A DNA stretch of 59,136 nt from Cytobacillus firmus (GCF_023715565.1 NZ_JAMBOJ010000030.1:1-59136); one strand, 5' to 3'; positions 28,109 through 36,842 are shown, counted from the stretch's first letter. Notes: generated by a model from the letters alone, not told the origin. A program made the numbers and translations.

Positions 28109-28897
28109 TTACGATTCCGACATAAACTGCACTTGATCAGTTTTATTCTTGTTATATAATCTTCTTCCAAGCCATGATTGAAAAACTAAAAACAATCCGC
28201 CCGCAGTCCAGTATAGCGGCAAGGCGGCAGGAGCATTTAAAGAAACCAGCATAATCATTAGAGGAGACATTAATCCCAAGAATTTCATTTGCTTTGGAGT
28301 TTGCGCAGTCATATTGCTAAGCGTGAACCGGTACTGAAGATAGTACACTATTCCTGCAATGATCGTGATCCAAATGTCAGAATGACCCAGATTAAACCAG
28401 AGAAAGGAATGTGTCGCAATTTCCTGATTTCCTCTTATGGCATAATAAAATCCCATTAAAACGGGCATTTGAATTAAGATTGGAAGACAGCCCGCCGCAT
28501 TCAAAGGATTCACTCCGTGTGATTGATACAAACCGAACATTTCCTGCTGCAGCTTTTGCTGCTCCTCCGGTTTTTTCGCTATTTTCAGCTTTTGCTGGAT
28601 TTTTTCAAGTTCAGGCTTTAACTTATCCATTTTTTCTTTCATTAAGCTTTGGTTTTTATATTGTTTAAGCATTAAAGGCATTAATATCAGCCTGATCATG
28701 ATAGTAATGAAGATAATGGCCAGTCCGAAATTGCCATGAAAGAAGACAGCCGTTCCATGTATGGCCAAGGCAAATGGATTGACAAAATAGTGATGGAAAA
28801 AGCTTGTTCCTTGTCCTCCTTGTGCCTGACAGGCAGTTAGGAATATTGGCAATAAAGTGATCATAGTAATGGCCAGCAACCGTTTTGTTTTTCTCAT
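28109..28897 (-). CDS. yidC: YidC2-type membrane protein insertase (OxaA/YqjG class)
   Basis: 262 residues. Lipoprotein signal with Cys23 (PIFLTAC), then the five-helix YidC/Oxa1 core: a cytosolic coiled hairpin (MKEKMDKLKPELEKIQQKLK, about 86-105), the family stretch GLYQSHGVNPLNAAGCLPILIQMP and the hydrophilic-groove Arg in FITIMIRLILMP. It inserts Sec-dependent and independent membrane proteins. Bacillus has SpoIIIJ (constitutive) and YqjG/YidC2 (induced); the upstream MifM-like ORF and hidden ribosome binding site point to the YidC2 class. GGGAGG lies 10 nt before ATG 28897. Confidence 0.93.
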   Translation of the reverse strand: MRKTKRLLAITMITLLPIFLTACQAQGGQGTSFFHHYFVNPFALAIHGTAVFFHGNFGLAIIFITIMIRLILMPLMLKQYKNQSLMKEKMDKLKPELEKIQQKLKIAKKPEEQQKLQQEMFGLYQSHGVNPLNAAGCLPILIQMPVLMGFYYAIRGNQEIATHSFLWFNLGHSDIWITIIAGIVYYLQYRFTLSNMTAQTPKQMKFLGLMSPLMIMLVSLNAPAALPLYWTAGGLFLVFQSWLGRRLYNKNKTDQVQFMSES

Positions 28898-29216
28898 TCA
28901 GGTCAAACCTCCCGCTATATTTTTTTATATAATAGGGGGAGAGGCTTTCCGGCTCATCACTTTGGTCGCCTTTTTTCAGGATCAGTTTTGCCATCCATGA
29001 TTGAATCGAATCGCAAATAATGGCCCGGTCCATGCAAAACTCTGGAAGGTTTTCATATTCGTTTTGTTCATTCCCGATATTTCCTGGACTATAAAAAGCG
29101 GGCGTGATTTTCCAAATGATTAACAGCTTAGCAGCTAATCCAATAATATATGTTAAATAAAGAGTATACTCTGATGAAATAAAAGACGATTCAATTAATA
29201 GTTCAAAGATGCCCAT
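28665..29216 (-). CDS. MifM-like membrane-anchored arrest-peptide candidate upstream of yidC
   Basis: The open frame runs 183 codons from ATG 29216, overlapping the first 233 nt of yidC out of frame. Residues about 14-37 are one transmembrane helix (EYTLYLTYIIGLAAKLLIIW). Residues about 70-91 resemble the B. subtilis MifM arrest segment as I recall it: SIQSW corresponds to RITTW, a Lys follows three residues later, and DEPES begins 13 residues after the Trp, where MifM has DEED. MifM's second-half Met-Asn pair is not conserved. The codons for DEPES (28958-28944) lie just upstream of a hairpin hiding the yidC ribosome binding site. The start has GAGGTGA only 1-3 nt before ATG, which is weak. 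The part after about residue 100 may be untranslated in practice or a coincidental open frame. Confidence 0.65.
   Translation of the reverse strand: MGIFELLIESSFISSEYTLYLTYIIGLAAKLLIIWKITPAFYSPGNIGNEQNEYENLPEFCMDRAIICDSIQSWMAKLILKKGDQSDEPESLSPYYIKKYSGRFDLNEKNKTVAGHYYDHFIANIPNCLSGTRRTRNKLFPSLFCQSICLGHTWNGCLLSWQFRTGHYLHYYHDQADINAFNA
28909..28941 (-). promoter_or_regulatory. Hairpin sequestering the yidC ribosome binding site
   Basis: On the minus strand CTCCCCCTAT (28941-28932) pairs with ATAGCGGGAG (28918-28909) at 9 of 10 positions around a 13-nt loop. The 3' arm contains most of the yidC Shine-Dalgarno GGGAGG (28913-28908). A ribosome with its P site at the DEPES codons would cover the 5' arm and free the ribosome binding site, as in the B. 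subtilis mifM-yidC2 mechanism. Confidence 0.75.
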
Positions 29217-29237
29217 TCACCTCTATTCACATATTTA

Positions 29238-29266
29238 AGTATAATTGAATGCTGCATTGATAACAA
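29238..29266 (-). promoter_or_regulatory. Sigma-A promoter for the arrest ORF-yidC transcript
   Basis: TTGTTA (29266-29261) and TATACT (29243-29238) with exactly 17 nt between, 22 nt upstream of the ATG at 29216. Confidence 0.7.
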
Positions 29267-29428
29267 TTGCAGATTTTGACCCATTAGCAAAAACTTATTT
29301 CTTGTCCATTCTATTGTCACTAAATAGGAATATAATAGTAAAAATGTTTATATATTAGGCTTTTTTATGATACACTCTATCAGGGAGATTAAATTATCTC
29401 TAGTTCTCTAAATGAATGGTGGGGTATT

Positions 29429-30364
29429 TTGTCCTTGTTCAAACAAAAAACAATTATCACGCTTGCCAAACTCCTTGTACCCTTATTCATTTTGCTGTTT
29501 ATAATGCTTGAAGCAAAAGGGATATTCACTGATTTTAATTGGGCTCTCCTTGAGCTCTATGTTGACCGGCTAACCGTCCGCCGAATATTTTTTATCCTTT
29601 TACTGGGACTGGCTGCACTTTTTCCAATGTATTTTTATGATGAAATATTGCAAAGACTATTCAGAATAAGGGTTCCTAAAAAAAAGCTTGTATTTTATTC
29701 TTTATCTGCTAACGCATTCTCAAACTTTATCGGACTGGGAGGTGTGGCAGGAGCTACACTCAGGTCCTATTTTTATAAAGATTACCTGACAGGCAGTACA
29801 CCGTATATCAAAATAATTGCCAAGCTGTCACTATTTTACCTAACAGGCTTGTCTATATTGTCTTGGGTTGTCCTATTTACCGATTTACATTTGTATGATG
29901 ATGTAAAACTTATAAAGCTCGCAGTCTGGGCTGTCGCTGCATACACACCGCTGCTGCTTGGCATCTACTTTTTTAAGCCGTCATTTTGGAATACGAAGCA
30001 TATCAAAAAAGGGTTTGCAGGGGAACTGTTGACAGTTTCATTGCTGGAGTGGCTATTTATTATCATATGTATCTGGGGAATTGCCAGAGCGCTGGAAGTA
30101 TCGATTCCATTTATGGTTTTATTCCCGATAGTCATCATCTCAGCTTGTGCAGGAATTGCAAGTATGATTCCAGGGGGAATAGGGTCCTTTGACTTTGTAT
30201 TTTTGATCGGACTGGAATCACAGGGTGTTCCGTCAGAACTGGGGCTTTTGATTCTCATGTTTTACCGTCTCAGCTATTATATCGTTCCAGTGTTTATCGG
30301 CACACCGTTTATCATGAATCAATTTTGGAATAACGGGATGCCAAAGAACAGCTTTAAACTATAA
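29429..30364 (+). CDS. Lysylphosphatidylglycerol-synthase-type (UPF0104) membrane protein
   Basis: 311 residues with about eight membrane segments and the landmark ANAFSNFIGLGGVAGATLRSYFY near residue 90. The GIASMIPGGIGSFDFVFLIGL motif near 245 matches the flippase-like transmembrane half of MprF. There is no C-terminal catalytic domain, so it cannot itself make lysyl-PG; such stand-alone proteins are proposed lipid flippases. TTG at 29429 follows GGTGGGG; another TTG lies at 29435. It ends at a bidirectional terminator. Substrate unknown. Confidence 0.85.
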   Translation: MSLFKQKTIITLAKLLVPLFILLFIMLEAKGIFTDFNWALLELYVDRLTVRRIFFILLLGLAALFPMYFYDEILQRLFRIRVPKKKLVFYSLSANAFSNFIGLGGVAGATLRSYFYKDYLTGSTPYIKIIAKLSLFYLTGLSILSWVVLFTDLHLYDDVKLIKLAVWAVAAYTPLLLGIYFFKPSFWNTKHIKKGFAGELLTVSLLEWLFIIICIWGIARALEVSIPFMVLFPIVIISACAGIASMIPGGIGSFDFVFLIGLESQGVPSELGLLILMFYRLSYYIVPVFIGTPFIMNQFWNNGMPKNSFKL

Positions 30365-30388
30365 AAGAGCCTTAATGGGCTCTTTTTT
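30363..30388. terminator. Bidirectional terminator
   Basis: Stem AAAAGAGCC/GGCTCTTTT with short loop and T-run, between convergent genes. Confidence 0.9.
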
Positions 30389-30390
30389 AT

Positions 30391-31455
30391 TTACCAAAGA
30401 CTTTCTAAAATATCTTTGTTAAATAAGTTTGTATCAATATTGCATTCTTCTGCATCGATTCCATACTGCCAGCCTGCAATCAGTGAGTTTTCCGGAGCTT
30501 CAGGTTTATATTCAGGCGCCTGTTTTTTAGCGGTGATTCCTTTATTCGGCGCAGCAGTCCATATAAGTGTGTTATCAAGGAGGGGAGGGTTTTCGGCAGC
30601 AGCCTGATCAAAAGCTTTGATCAGGGCCTTTTCCTTATCAAAAATCCCGTAAATGCCAGGTTCATAGGGGGATTCCGACATGGCTTGATACCAGCCTTTT
30701 ATAAAAGAAGAATCGACAGGATAGTTAGGCTCGATATCCGCAAAAACGGCGACACCCTCGGGTATCCCGAGCTCCTTTGCCAATTGAACAGCTGCTCTTG
30801 CTTCACTCTGTCCATTTTTAATGCCTGTTGCATCATTAAATCGATTCCATATCACGAGTAATTTAATATCATTGTCCTGCAGCAGTTTAGCCTCTTCGGA
30901 TGTAATGCCTGCTGATACACCTTCTTTTTCACCTAAATACCGCCCCCATACTTTAGGAGATCCAAAGTTTTCACGAACACAAGAAAGCAAGTCGCTTGTA
31001 GTGAGAGTTGCCGAGTCTACACCCCAAACGACTTCATCAGCCCCGGACTGGCCGTCCTGGTTATTTTCCTTACCCTTACCGCCGCTGCTGTTTTCCTTTT
31101 CATTACCTTTTTGACCGGAGTCCTGGTTTATATCAGCTTTATTTTTTATCGTATTGGTTACATTCACATCCACATTTACCTCTATATCATTTGTAACATT
31201 ATTTTCAATTTGACTATCATCACCATTATTTAAATCGTTGTCGATTGAGTTATTCACATTGGCTTTATTGCCTTTAATATTATTTTTTACTTCATTCGAG
31301 ATATCACTGTCATGGTTTGTGCTTTGGCCATCCGGAACGTTTTCTGTTTTTGGCGGCTCGGCATCCTTTGTATCCATCAGCGAAAAAGTAAAGAGTGAAA
31401 TAACTACTGCAAAAAATGCGGTCACAACAAAAGGCAAGAGGCCCCGTCTATCCAT
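30391..31455 (-). CDS. Membrane-anchored DUF1906 (glycoside-hydrolase-like) protein
   Basis: 354 residues. A transmembrane anchor at about 7-27 leads to a low-complexity Asn/Asp/Val linker (about 35-140, many NxxN and VNVDVNV patches). The C-terminal domain (about 142-354) starts VVWGVDSATLTTSDLL and contains VFADIEPNYPVDSSF and IWTAAPNKGI. This is the DUF1906 TIM-barrel family related to GH25-like lysozymes; DIE is the likely acidic site. It is probably displayed on the cell or spore surface. AAGGAGGGCTGTGAG precedes ATG 31455. Enzymatic activity is unproven. Confidence 0.82.
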   Translation of the reverse strand: MDRRGLLPFVVTAFFAVVISLFTFSLMDTKDAEPPKTENVPDGQSTNHDSDISNEVKNNIKGNKANVNNSIDNDLNNGDDSQIENNVTNDIEVNVDVNVTNTIKNKADINQDSGQKGNEKENSSGGKGKENNQDGQSGADEVVWGVDSATLTTSDLLSCVRENFGSPKVWGRYLGEKEGVSAGITSEEAKLLQDNDIKLLVIWNRFNDATGIKNGQSEARAAVQLAKELGIPEGVAVFADIEPNYPVDSSFIKGWYQAMSESPYEPGIYGIFDKEKALIKAFDQAAAENPPLLDNTLIWTAAPNKGITAKKQAPEYKPEAPENSLIAGWQYGIDAEECNIDTNLFNKDILESLW

Positions 31456-31835
31456 ATCTCACAGCCCTCCTTGTCAGTTCATGACATCCTATGCGCATGG
31501 AGGAGGGTTGGTGATTACAGTATAGGGGGTGAAAATGCTTTCTTATCCTAAAATAACTTCACAGCAACAGACGGTCGGGAAATAATTATAAAATGTTATA
31601 ACATAATAATACCATTTGTTCAAAATAACGAACAACAGTTGGAGAATGTGTAAAAAAGTCCTAAATGGGTAAATATCCGTATATATTCAGACTGAAAAAT
31701 TTGCTTAAGCCAATAAACTTCACTACTATAAAAATAATAGGCAAATTTCCATTCATTCAAAATGAGAAAGATGTGAATAGGGAATACTAGCCGATAAGAA
31801 ATTTATTAGGAAGATTTGTCACAGGAGGTTGCATT
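31456..31835. promoter_or_regulatory. Divergent 380-bp promoter region with two dyads
   Basis: No gene seen. It contains a perfect 12-bp palindrome ATGTTATAACAT (31593-31604) and a spaced dyad TTGTTC-N8-GAACAA (31616-31635). Either could be an operator for pncB-nadE or the DUF1906 gene; I know no matching regulator. Otherwise AT-rich. Confidence 0.4.
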
Positions 31836-33293
31836 ATGGACAGGGAATTTGCGGATGACAGTATAGCTTTGCATACTGATTTATACCAGATCAATATGGC
31901 GCAGACTTATTGGGAAGACAACATACATAATCGAAAAGCGGTCTTTGAAGTATATTTTAGGAAGCTCCCTTTTGGGAATGGATATGGTGTTTTTGCAGGA
32001 CTCGAAAGGGTCATCGAGTATATTGAAAATTTCAGATTCACCGAGAGTGACCTGCAGTACTTAAAAAACGAATTGAATTATGCTGATGATTTCCTCGACT
32101 ATCTGAAAAACATGACTTTTTCCGGAACCATTAAATCAATGGAAGAAGGAGAGCTTGTGTTTGGCAATGAGCCGATTATGCGTGTAGAAGCTCCGCTGGC
32201 AGAAGCCCAGATCGTGGAAACAGCACTATTAAATATAATAAATTACCAAACTTTAATTGCGACAAAAGCGACACGAATCAAAGAAGTTATTGGCGATGGG
32301 ACAGCTATGGAATTTGGCTCCAGAAGGGCTCAGGAAATGGACGCAGCCATCTGGGGAACGAGAGCAGCCTATATTGGCGGCTTTGATGCCACTTCCAACG
32401 TAAGAGCCGGCAAGAAATTTGGCATTCCAGCTGCAGGGACACATGCTCATTCTTTTGTACAGGCATATAAGGACGAATACACCGCTTTTATGAAATATGC
32501 TGAGACACATAAAGACTGTGTTTTTCTCGTTGATACGTATGATACGCTTAAATCAGGAGTCCCGAACGCCATTAGAGTGGCACGGGAAATGGGAGATCGA
32601 ATTAATTTTAAAGGAATAAGACTGGATAGCGGGGACTTGGCGTATTTGTCCAAAGAAGCAAGAAAAATGCTGGATGATGCCGGTTTTCATGATACTAAGA
32701 TTATTGCATCAAATGATCTGGATGAATACACCATCATTAACCTTAAAGCTCAAGGAGCGAAAATCGATATTTGGGGCATTGGCACAAAGTTGATCACAGC
32801 TTATGAGCAGCCTGCATTAGGAGCTGTTTATAAACTCGTTTCAATCGAAAATGAAGAGGGCAAGATGACTGACACAATCAAAATAAGCGGAAATCCGGAG
32901 AAAGTGACTACCCCAGGACTGAAAAGAGTCTATCGGATTATTAATAAAGACAACCATAAATCTGAGGGAGACTATATTGCTCTGGATCATGAGAATCCTC
33001 AAGCTGAACCAAAGCTTAAGATGTTCCATCCAGTTCACACATTCGTAAGCAAATTCGTTACCAATTTCGAAGCGAGAGAATTGCATAAAGAGATTTTTCA
33101 GGAAGGAAAACTCACCTATAAAGTTCCATCCTTAAAAGAGATGCAAAGCTTTGCAAAGGAAAACCTTAACGTATTATGGGATGAGTACCGCCGTTCTCTT
33201 AATCCGGAGGAATACCCGGTCGACCTTAGCCAGGAGTGCTGGGATAATAAAATGAACATGATCAGCCAGGTAAAACAAAATATAAAGAGCTGA
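31836..33293 (+). CDS. pncB: Nicotinate phosphoribosyltransferase
   Basis: 485 residues, the length of Gram-positive PncB. It converts nicotinate, PRPP and ATP to nicotinate mononucleotide, the entry to NAD salvage. Visible: the N-terminal LHTDLYQINMAQTYW, EFGSRRAQEMDAAIWGTRAAYIGG near 165, the GTHAHSFVQAY active-site region near 200, GIRLDSGDLAYLSK near 260 and WGIGTKLITAYEQPALGAVYKL near 310. CACAGGAGGTTGC precedes ATG 31836. It is 27 bp upstream of nadE, forming a two-gene NAD pathway operon. Confidence 0.96.
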   Translation: MDREFADDSIALHTDLYQINMAQTYWEDNIHNRKAVFEVYFRKLPFGNGYGVFAGLERVIEYIENFRFTESDLQYLKNELNYADDFLDYLKNMTFSGTIKSMEEGELVFGNEPIMRVEAPLAEAQIVETALLNIINYQTLIATKATRIKEVIGDGTAMEFGSRRAQEMDAAIWGTRAAYIGGFDATSNVRAGKKFGIPAAGTHAHSFVQAYKDEYTAFMKYAETHKDCVFLVDTYDTLKSGVPNAIRVAREMGDRINFKGIRLDSGDLAYLSKEARKMLDDAGFHDTKIIASNDLDEYTIINLKAQGAKIDIWGIGTKLITAYEQPALGAVYKLVSIENEEGKMTDTIKISGNPEKVTTPGLKRVYRIINKDNHKSEGDYIALDHENPQAEPKLKMFHPVHTFVSKFVTNFEARELHKEIFQEGKLTYKVPSLKEMQSFAKENLNVLWDEYRRSLNPEEYPVDLSQECWDNKMNMISQVKQNIKS

Positions 33294-33320
33294 ACCTTTA
33301 AAAAGAGGGAGGAACCTGCA

Positions 33321-34142
33321 ATGAAGAAACAAAAAGAAATTATGGAAGATTTAAATGTGAATCCAGCAATAGATCCAAAAGAAGAGATAAAAAACAGAAT
33401 TCAGTTTTTAAAAGATTACCTTGTTAAATCGAATGCCAAAGGGTATGTACTTGGCATAAGCGGTGGCCAGGATTCCACTCTCGCCGGAAAACTTGCGCAG
33501 CTCGCAGTAGAAGACTTGCGAAAAGAAGGAAAAGAGGCAACTTTCATGGCAGTCCGCCTGCCATATGGTGTACAGCAGGATGAAGAGGATGCACAGCTGG
33601 CGCTTTCTTTTATTCAGGCTGACCGGGAAGTTGTATTTAACATTAAAAATGCAGTGGATGAAGTACAAACCGAATATGACCGTATATTGCCGGAGGAACC
33701 TTTAAAAGATTATCATAAAGGCAATGTGAAAGCCCGCATGAGAATGATCGCCCAATATGCAGTTGGCGGCCAATACGGCCTGCTGGTTGTTGGGACGGAT
33801 CATGCAGCAGAAGCAGTGACAGGATTCTACACAAAATATGGTGATGGCGGAGTAGACGTTCTTCCGTTATCCGGACTGACTAAAAGACAGGGTAAGGCAC
33901 TGCTTAAAGAGCTTGGCGCAGAAGAAAGACTCTACTTAAAAGTGCCGACTGCCGATCTATTGGACCAAAAACCCGGACAGGCTGATGAAACGGAACTCGG
34001 TATTTCATACGATGAATTGGATGACTACCTTGAAGGAAAATCAGTAAGTCCGGAAGCCGCAGAGAAGATCGAAAAACGTTACATCTTTTCCCAACATAAA
34101 CGCCAGATGCCCGCATCCATGCACGATAACTGGTGGAAATAA
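33321..34142 (+). CDS. nadE: Ammonia-dependent NAD+ synthetase
   Basis: 273 residues, matching the single-domain NH3-dependent NadE of B. subtilis. The ATP pyrophosphatase P-loop is [16 protein letters not shown] (near residue 45), followed by [45 protein letters not shown] substrate loops in the middle (about 138-180). It amidates deamido-NAD+. There is no N-terminal glutaminase domain, so ammonia is the nitrogen donor. AGAGGGAGGAACCTGC precedes ATG 33321. Confidence 0.97.
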   Translation: MKKQKEIMEDLNVNPAIDPKEEIKNRIQFLKDYLVKSNAKGYVLGISGGQDSTLAGKLAQLAVEDLRKEGKEATFMAVRLPYGVQQDEEDAQLALSFIQADREVVFNIKNAVDEVQTEYDRILPEEPLKDYHKGNVKARMRMIAQYAVGGQYGLLVVGTDHAAEAVTGFYTKYGDGGVDVLPLSGLTKRQGKALLKELGAEERLYLKVPTADLLDQKPGQADETELGISYDELDDYLEGKSVSPEAAEKIEKRYIFSQHKRQMPASMHDNWWK

Positions 34143-34150
34143 TGTACACA

Positions 34151-34181
34151 AAAAGGAAAATCCCTGGGGATTTTCCTTTTA
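34151..34181. terminator. Bidirectional terminator
   Basis: AAAAGGAAAATCC pairs with GGATTTTCCTTTT around a short CTGG loop, between nadE and the convergent membrane-protein gene. Confidence 0.88.
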
Positions 34182-35240
34182 CTTTTGAGCTAATTTATTC
34201 GAAACCTCCTGATAAAACCTCTGCGGTTCATCCACATTCAGAATAATGCGGCTTGCTTTTCTTTTTATGCCGAACATCAGTTCATAAACTGCCGGCTCCT
34301 TCAGTATAATTTCGAACACCGGCTTTTCCTGGATAAGATCAGGCACTCTTGCATCAAATATATCATTCATTTCTTGTCTGCTAAACCTTTCGGGACCATC
34401 ATAATAGTTGATCTCCTTAATTTCCTCCAAATGAAGGTACATGCTTTTTGAGAATCCGGTTTGCAGCAGCAAATGAGAATTAGTAAGGACGAAAGGGGTT
34501 AAACGGGTGGCGTTTATCTCGGCCAGGAAGTACATAATGCCATAAATATTTGGTAGCAGGATGATATATGCCACAATTGCATTCCATGAATGAAGCCAAT
34601 AATGAAGTCCAATTGATTCAATGACTATCGCATGGATCAACATAATATAAACCGCATTTACACTTGTTTTTTGATGGTAGGTGAATGAGTCTCCATGCTT
34701 TATGGAAAGCGTCTTTTTCCATGAAAAAAGGGCGTAATTAAACATAGCGAATTCAGTGACTAATACAGTTACCAACCTATTATTCTGAAAATGGTTCTCA
34801 GTCGCCCTCTTAAAATTAAAGAGAAATAGCGAATTAATCCCGTTTAGCCTGTTGTATTCTTTTAATAGTACAGGCAGCTTGGCAAGAATCTTATAGGCAA
34901 TAAACAGCTCGAGGCCAATAAAAAGTGCTTCAGAAACAACAATTACATAAGGCAAAAAGGCAAACTGCGAAAAATGACTGGCAGGGATAATAAAATAAGC
35001 AGCTGCGTATCCCGCTAGAATAACAACCCCCAAATACTTCAGCGAATACCGTTTGCGCAGGATAAGAAAATAGGTCAATAGCGGTACAACAACAAGCAAA
35101 TCTACCAGGGAGCCAACAGCCGCTCCGTCCGGAACCGGGCCAAAGAGCGAGGTCCTGTACAGAATATAGTTGGAACATAGAATCATAGATAAAAGCACAC
35201 CAAACACCCGCCACTTAGGCTTTTCCAATGCAATTGTCAT
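34179..35240 (-). CDS. Conserved multi-pass membrane protein
   Basis: 353 residues: about seven hydrophobic segments in the first 250 residues (near 13-30, 45-62, 70-90, 95-118, 160-175, 195-215, 220-245), then a soluble C-terminal domain of about 100 residues (LHLEEIKEINYYDGPERF to VDEPQRFYQEVSNKLAQ). It has the look of Bacillus proteins mislabelled beta-carotene monooxygenase. The tail reads like a small PH-like or Bacillus membrane-protein output domain. Not recognised further. GAGGTGGATAATT precedes ATG 35240. Monocistronic. Confidence 0.75.
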   Translation of the reverse strand: MTIALEKPKWRVFGVLLSMILCSNYILYRTSLFGPVPDGAAVGSLVDLLVVVPLLTYFLILRKRYSLKYLGVVILAGYAAAYFIIPASHFSQFAFLPYVIVVSEALFIGLELFIAYKILAKLPVLLKEYNRLNGINSLFLFNFKRATENHFQNNRLVTVLVTEFAMFNYALFSWKKTLSIKHGDSFTYHQKTSVNAVYIMLIHAIVIESIGLHYWLHSWNAIVAYIILLPNIYGIMYFLAEINATRLTPFVLTNSHLLLQTGFSKSMYLHLEEIKEINYYDGPERFSRQEMNDIFDARVPDLIQEKPVFEIILKEPAVYELMFGIKRKASRIILNVDEPQRFYQEVSNKLAQK

Positions 35241-35307
35241 AATTATCCACCTCGTTTTAATTATAGCTTATATGAGGGGGGAATGTAATGGAAGTTTTGA
35301 TGAATAT

Positions 35308-35930
35308 GGACTCAGAGTGCAGCCGTTTGTGGTTTTGTGTCAGAACTTTAGCACGCTTCGGACTCAAGCAGCACCTGTTTGCGTTTTTGTGTCAGAACCC
35401 AAGCACGCTTCGGACTCACCCCGCACCTGTTTGCCGGTTTGTGTCAGAACCTAAGCCAGCTTCCGACTCAAGCAGCACCTGTTCGCCGGTTTGTGTCAGA
35501 ACCTAAGCCAGCTTCCGACTCACCCCGCACCTGTTCGCCGGTTTGTGTCAGAATCTAAGCCAACTTCGGACTCACCGCGCACCTGTTCGCCGGTTTGAGT
35601 CAGAACCTAAGCCAGCTTCCGACTCAAGCAGCACCTGTTTGCGATTTTGTGTCAGAACCCAAGCCAGCTTCGGACTCACCCCGCAACTGTTCGCCGGTTT
35701 GTGTCAGAACCTAAGCCAGCTTCGGACTCACCGCGCACCTGTTCGCCGGTTTGTGTCAGAACCTTAGCACGCTTCGGACTCACCCCGCAACTGTTTGCGA
35801 TTTTGTGTCAGAACCCAAGCCAGCTTCGGACTCACCCCGCAACTGTTCGCCGGTTTGTGTCAGAACCTAAGCCAGCTTCGGACTCAGCCAGCAGCTTTTC
35901 ACTCCTTTGTGTCAGAACCCGGCACTCTCA
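35308..35930. repeat. 52-bp tandem repeat array
   Basis: The motif GTGTCAGAAC starts at 35337 and then every 52 bp (35389, 35441, 35493, 35545, 35597, 35649, 35701, 35753, 35805, 35857, 35909), twelve times with no drift. A degenerate partial unit precedes from about 35308. Units alternate between variants (CCCCGCACCTGTTCGCCGG, AGCAGCACCTGTTTGC, CCCCGCAACTG). They are locally GC-richer than the surroundings. 52 is not a multiple of three, so this is not a protein repeat; open frames here are artefacts. The whole gap 35241-36014 has no gene. Confidence 0.95.
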
Positions 35931-36014
35931 CTGTAACAAACGACTAATACAAGGCACAAACAAAGCCCCAATCACAAAATTGGGGCTAACCACGCAAAAC
36001 ATTACTCTAAGATC

Positions 36015-36740
36015 CTATAACCCAGCCAAAATTCGATAAGCCCATTCAGTTTTCCCCTCACTCGGAGGCTCAATATCCTTCAGCGGATATTCCAAGCCAA
36101 GCGCTTCCCATTTATATACACCAAGCTTGTGGTAGGGGAGAACCTCGATTTTTTCCACATTGTTCAATTCTTTAATAAAACTTCCCAGTCGTTCCAAATC
36201 CCGTTCATCATCAGACTTTGTTGGCACCAGCACATGGCGGATCCACACAGGCACCTGATGGTCAGACAGATACCGGGCAAATTGAAGAATGTGGTCATTT
36301 GTAAGTCCTGTCAGTTTTTTATGTTTCTCTCTATCAATATGCTTCAAATCTAAGAGCACCAGGTCTGTATAGCTCATAAGCTCTGTCAGCTGATTCTGGA
36401 AAAGCAGGGAGCTGGAGCAGCCTCCTGATGAATCTATGGCCGTGTGAATGCCAAGTTTCTTGCATTCTTTAAAAAGTTCTATAAGGAATGGAAGCTGCAG
36501 CAAAGGTTCACCGCCGCTGACTGTGATGCCGCCTCCGGAAGCCTCGAAGAAAGGGAGATAGGTTTGCAGGTCATTCATGATTTCCGAAACAGACATTTGC
36601 TTCCCAGTTCCAATTTCCCAAGTATCTGCATTATGGCAAAATTGACAGCGCAGGAGGCACCCCTGTGTAAAAATAACATACCGGATGCCAGGTCCGTCTA
36701 CTGTACCGAAAGTCTCGATTGAATGAATGTTGCCGTGCAT
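36015..36740 (-). CDS. pflA: Pyruvate formate-lyase activating enzyme
   Basis: 241-residue radical-SAM enzyme that installs the glycyl radical on PflB. The iron-sulfur motif CLLRCQFC (CxxxCxxC) is near residue 30, preceded by TFGTVDGPGIRYVIFTQG. The SAM-binding GGGITVSGGEP lies near 75 and a DLKHID strand near 135. ATG 36740 follows GGAAGGAAGATAATC; further upstream codons in the frame are unsupported. It follows pflB by about 100 bp in the same direction, with two small hairpins in the gap. Confidence 0.96.
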   Translation of the reverse strand: MHGNIHSIETFGTVDGPGIRYVIFTQGCLLRCQFCHNADTWEIGTGKQMSVSEIMNDLQTYLPFFEASGGGITVSGGEPLLQLPFLIELFKECKKLGIHTAIDSSGGCSSSLLFQNQLTELMSYTDLVLLDLKHIDREKHKKLTGLTNDHILQFARYLSDHQVPVWIRHVLVPTKSDDERDLERLGSFIKELNNVEKIEVLPYHKLGVYKWEALGLEYPLKDIEPPSEGKTEWAYRILAGL

Positions 36741-36760
36741 GATTATCTTCCTTTCCATAA

Positions 36761-36829
36761 GCACCGGTGCAGCCGCAGCTGCACCTTGCTAAAGCTTTTT
36801 TTGAAGAAGGGGGCCGATAAAAATGGCCC
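36761..36829 (-). other. Two hairpins between pflB and pflA
   Basis: GGTGCAGC/GCTGCACC (36766-36773, 36778-36785) and GGGCC/GGCCC (36811-36815, 36825-36829). Neither has a T-run on the minus strand. They may set the lower level of pflA mRNA or be processing sites. Confidence 0.5.
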
Positions 36830-36842
36830 GCCATCCGATTGG

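Noticed and set aside
35288..36039. Several open frames (up to 130 codons) across the 52-bp array with repeats such as CQNPSQLRTH.
   Set aside because: A 52-bp unit shifts frame each copy, frames are open only because the unit has few stops, and there are no ribosome binding sites.
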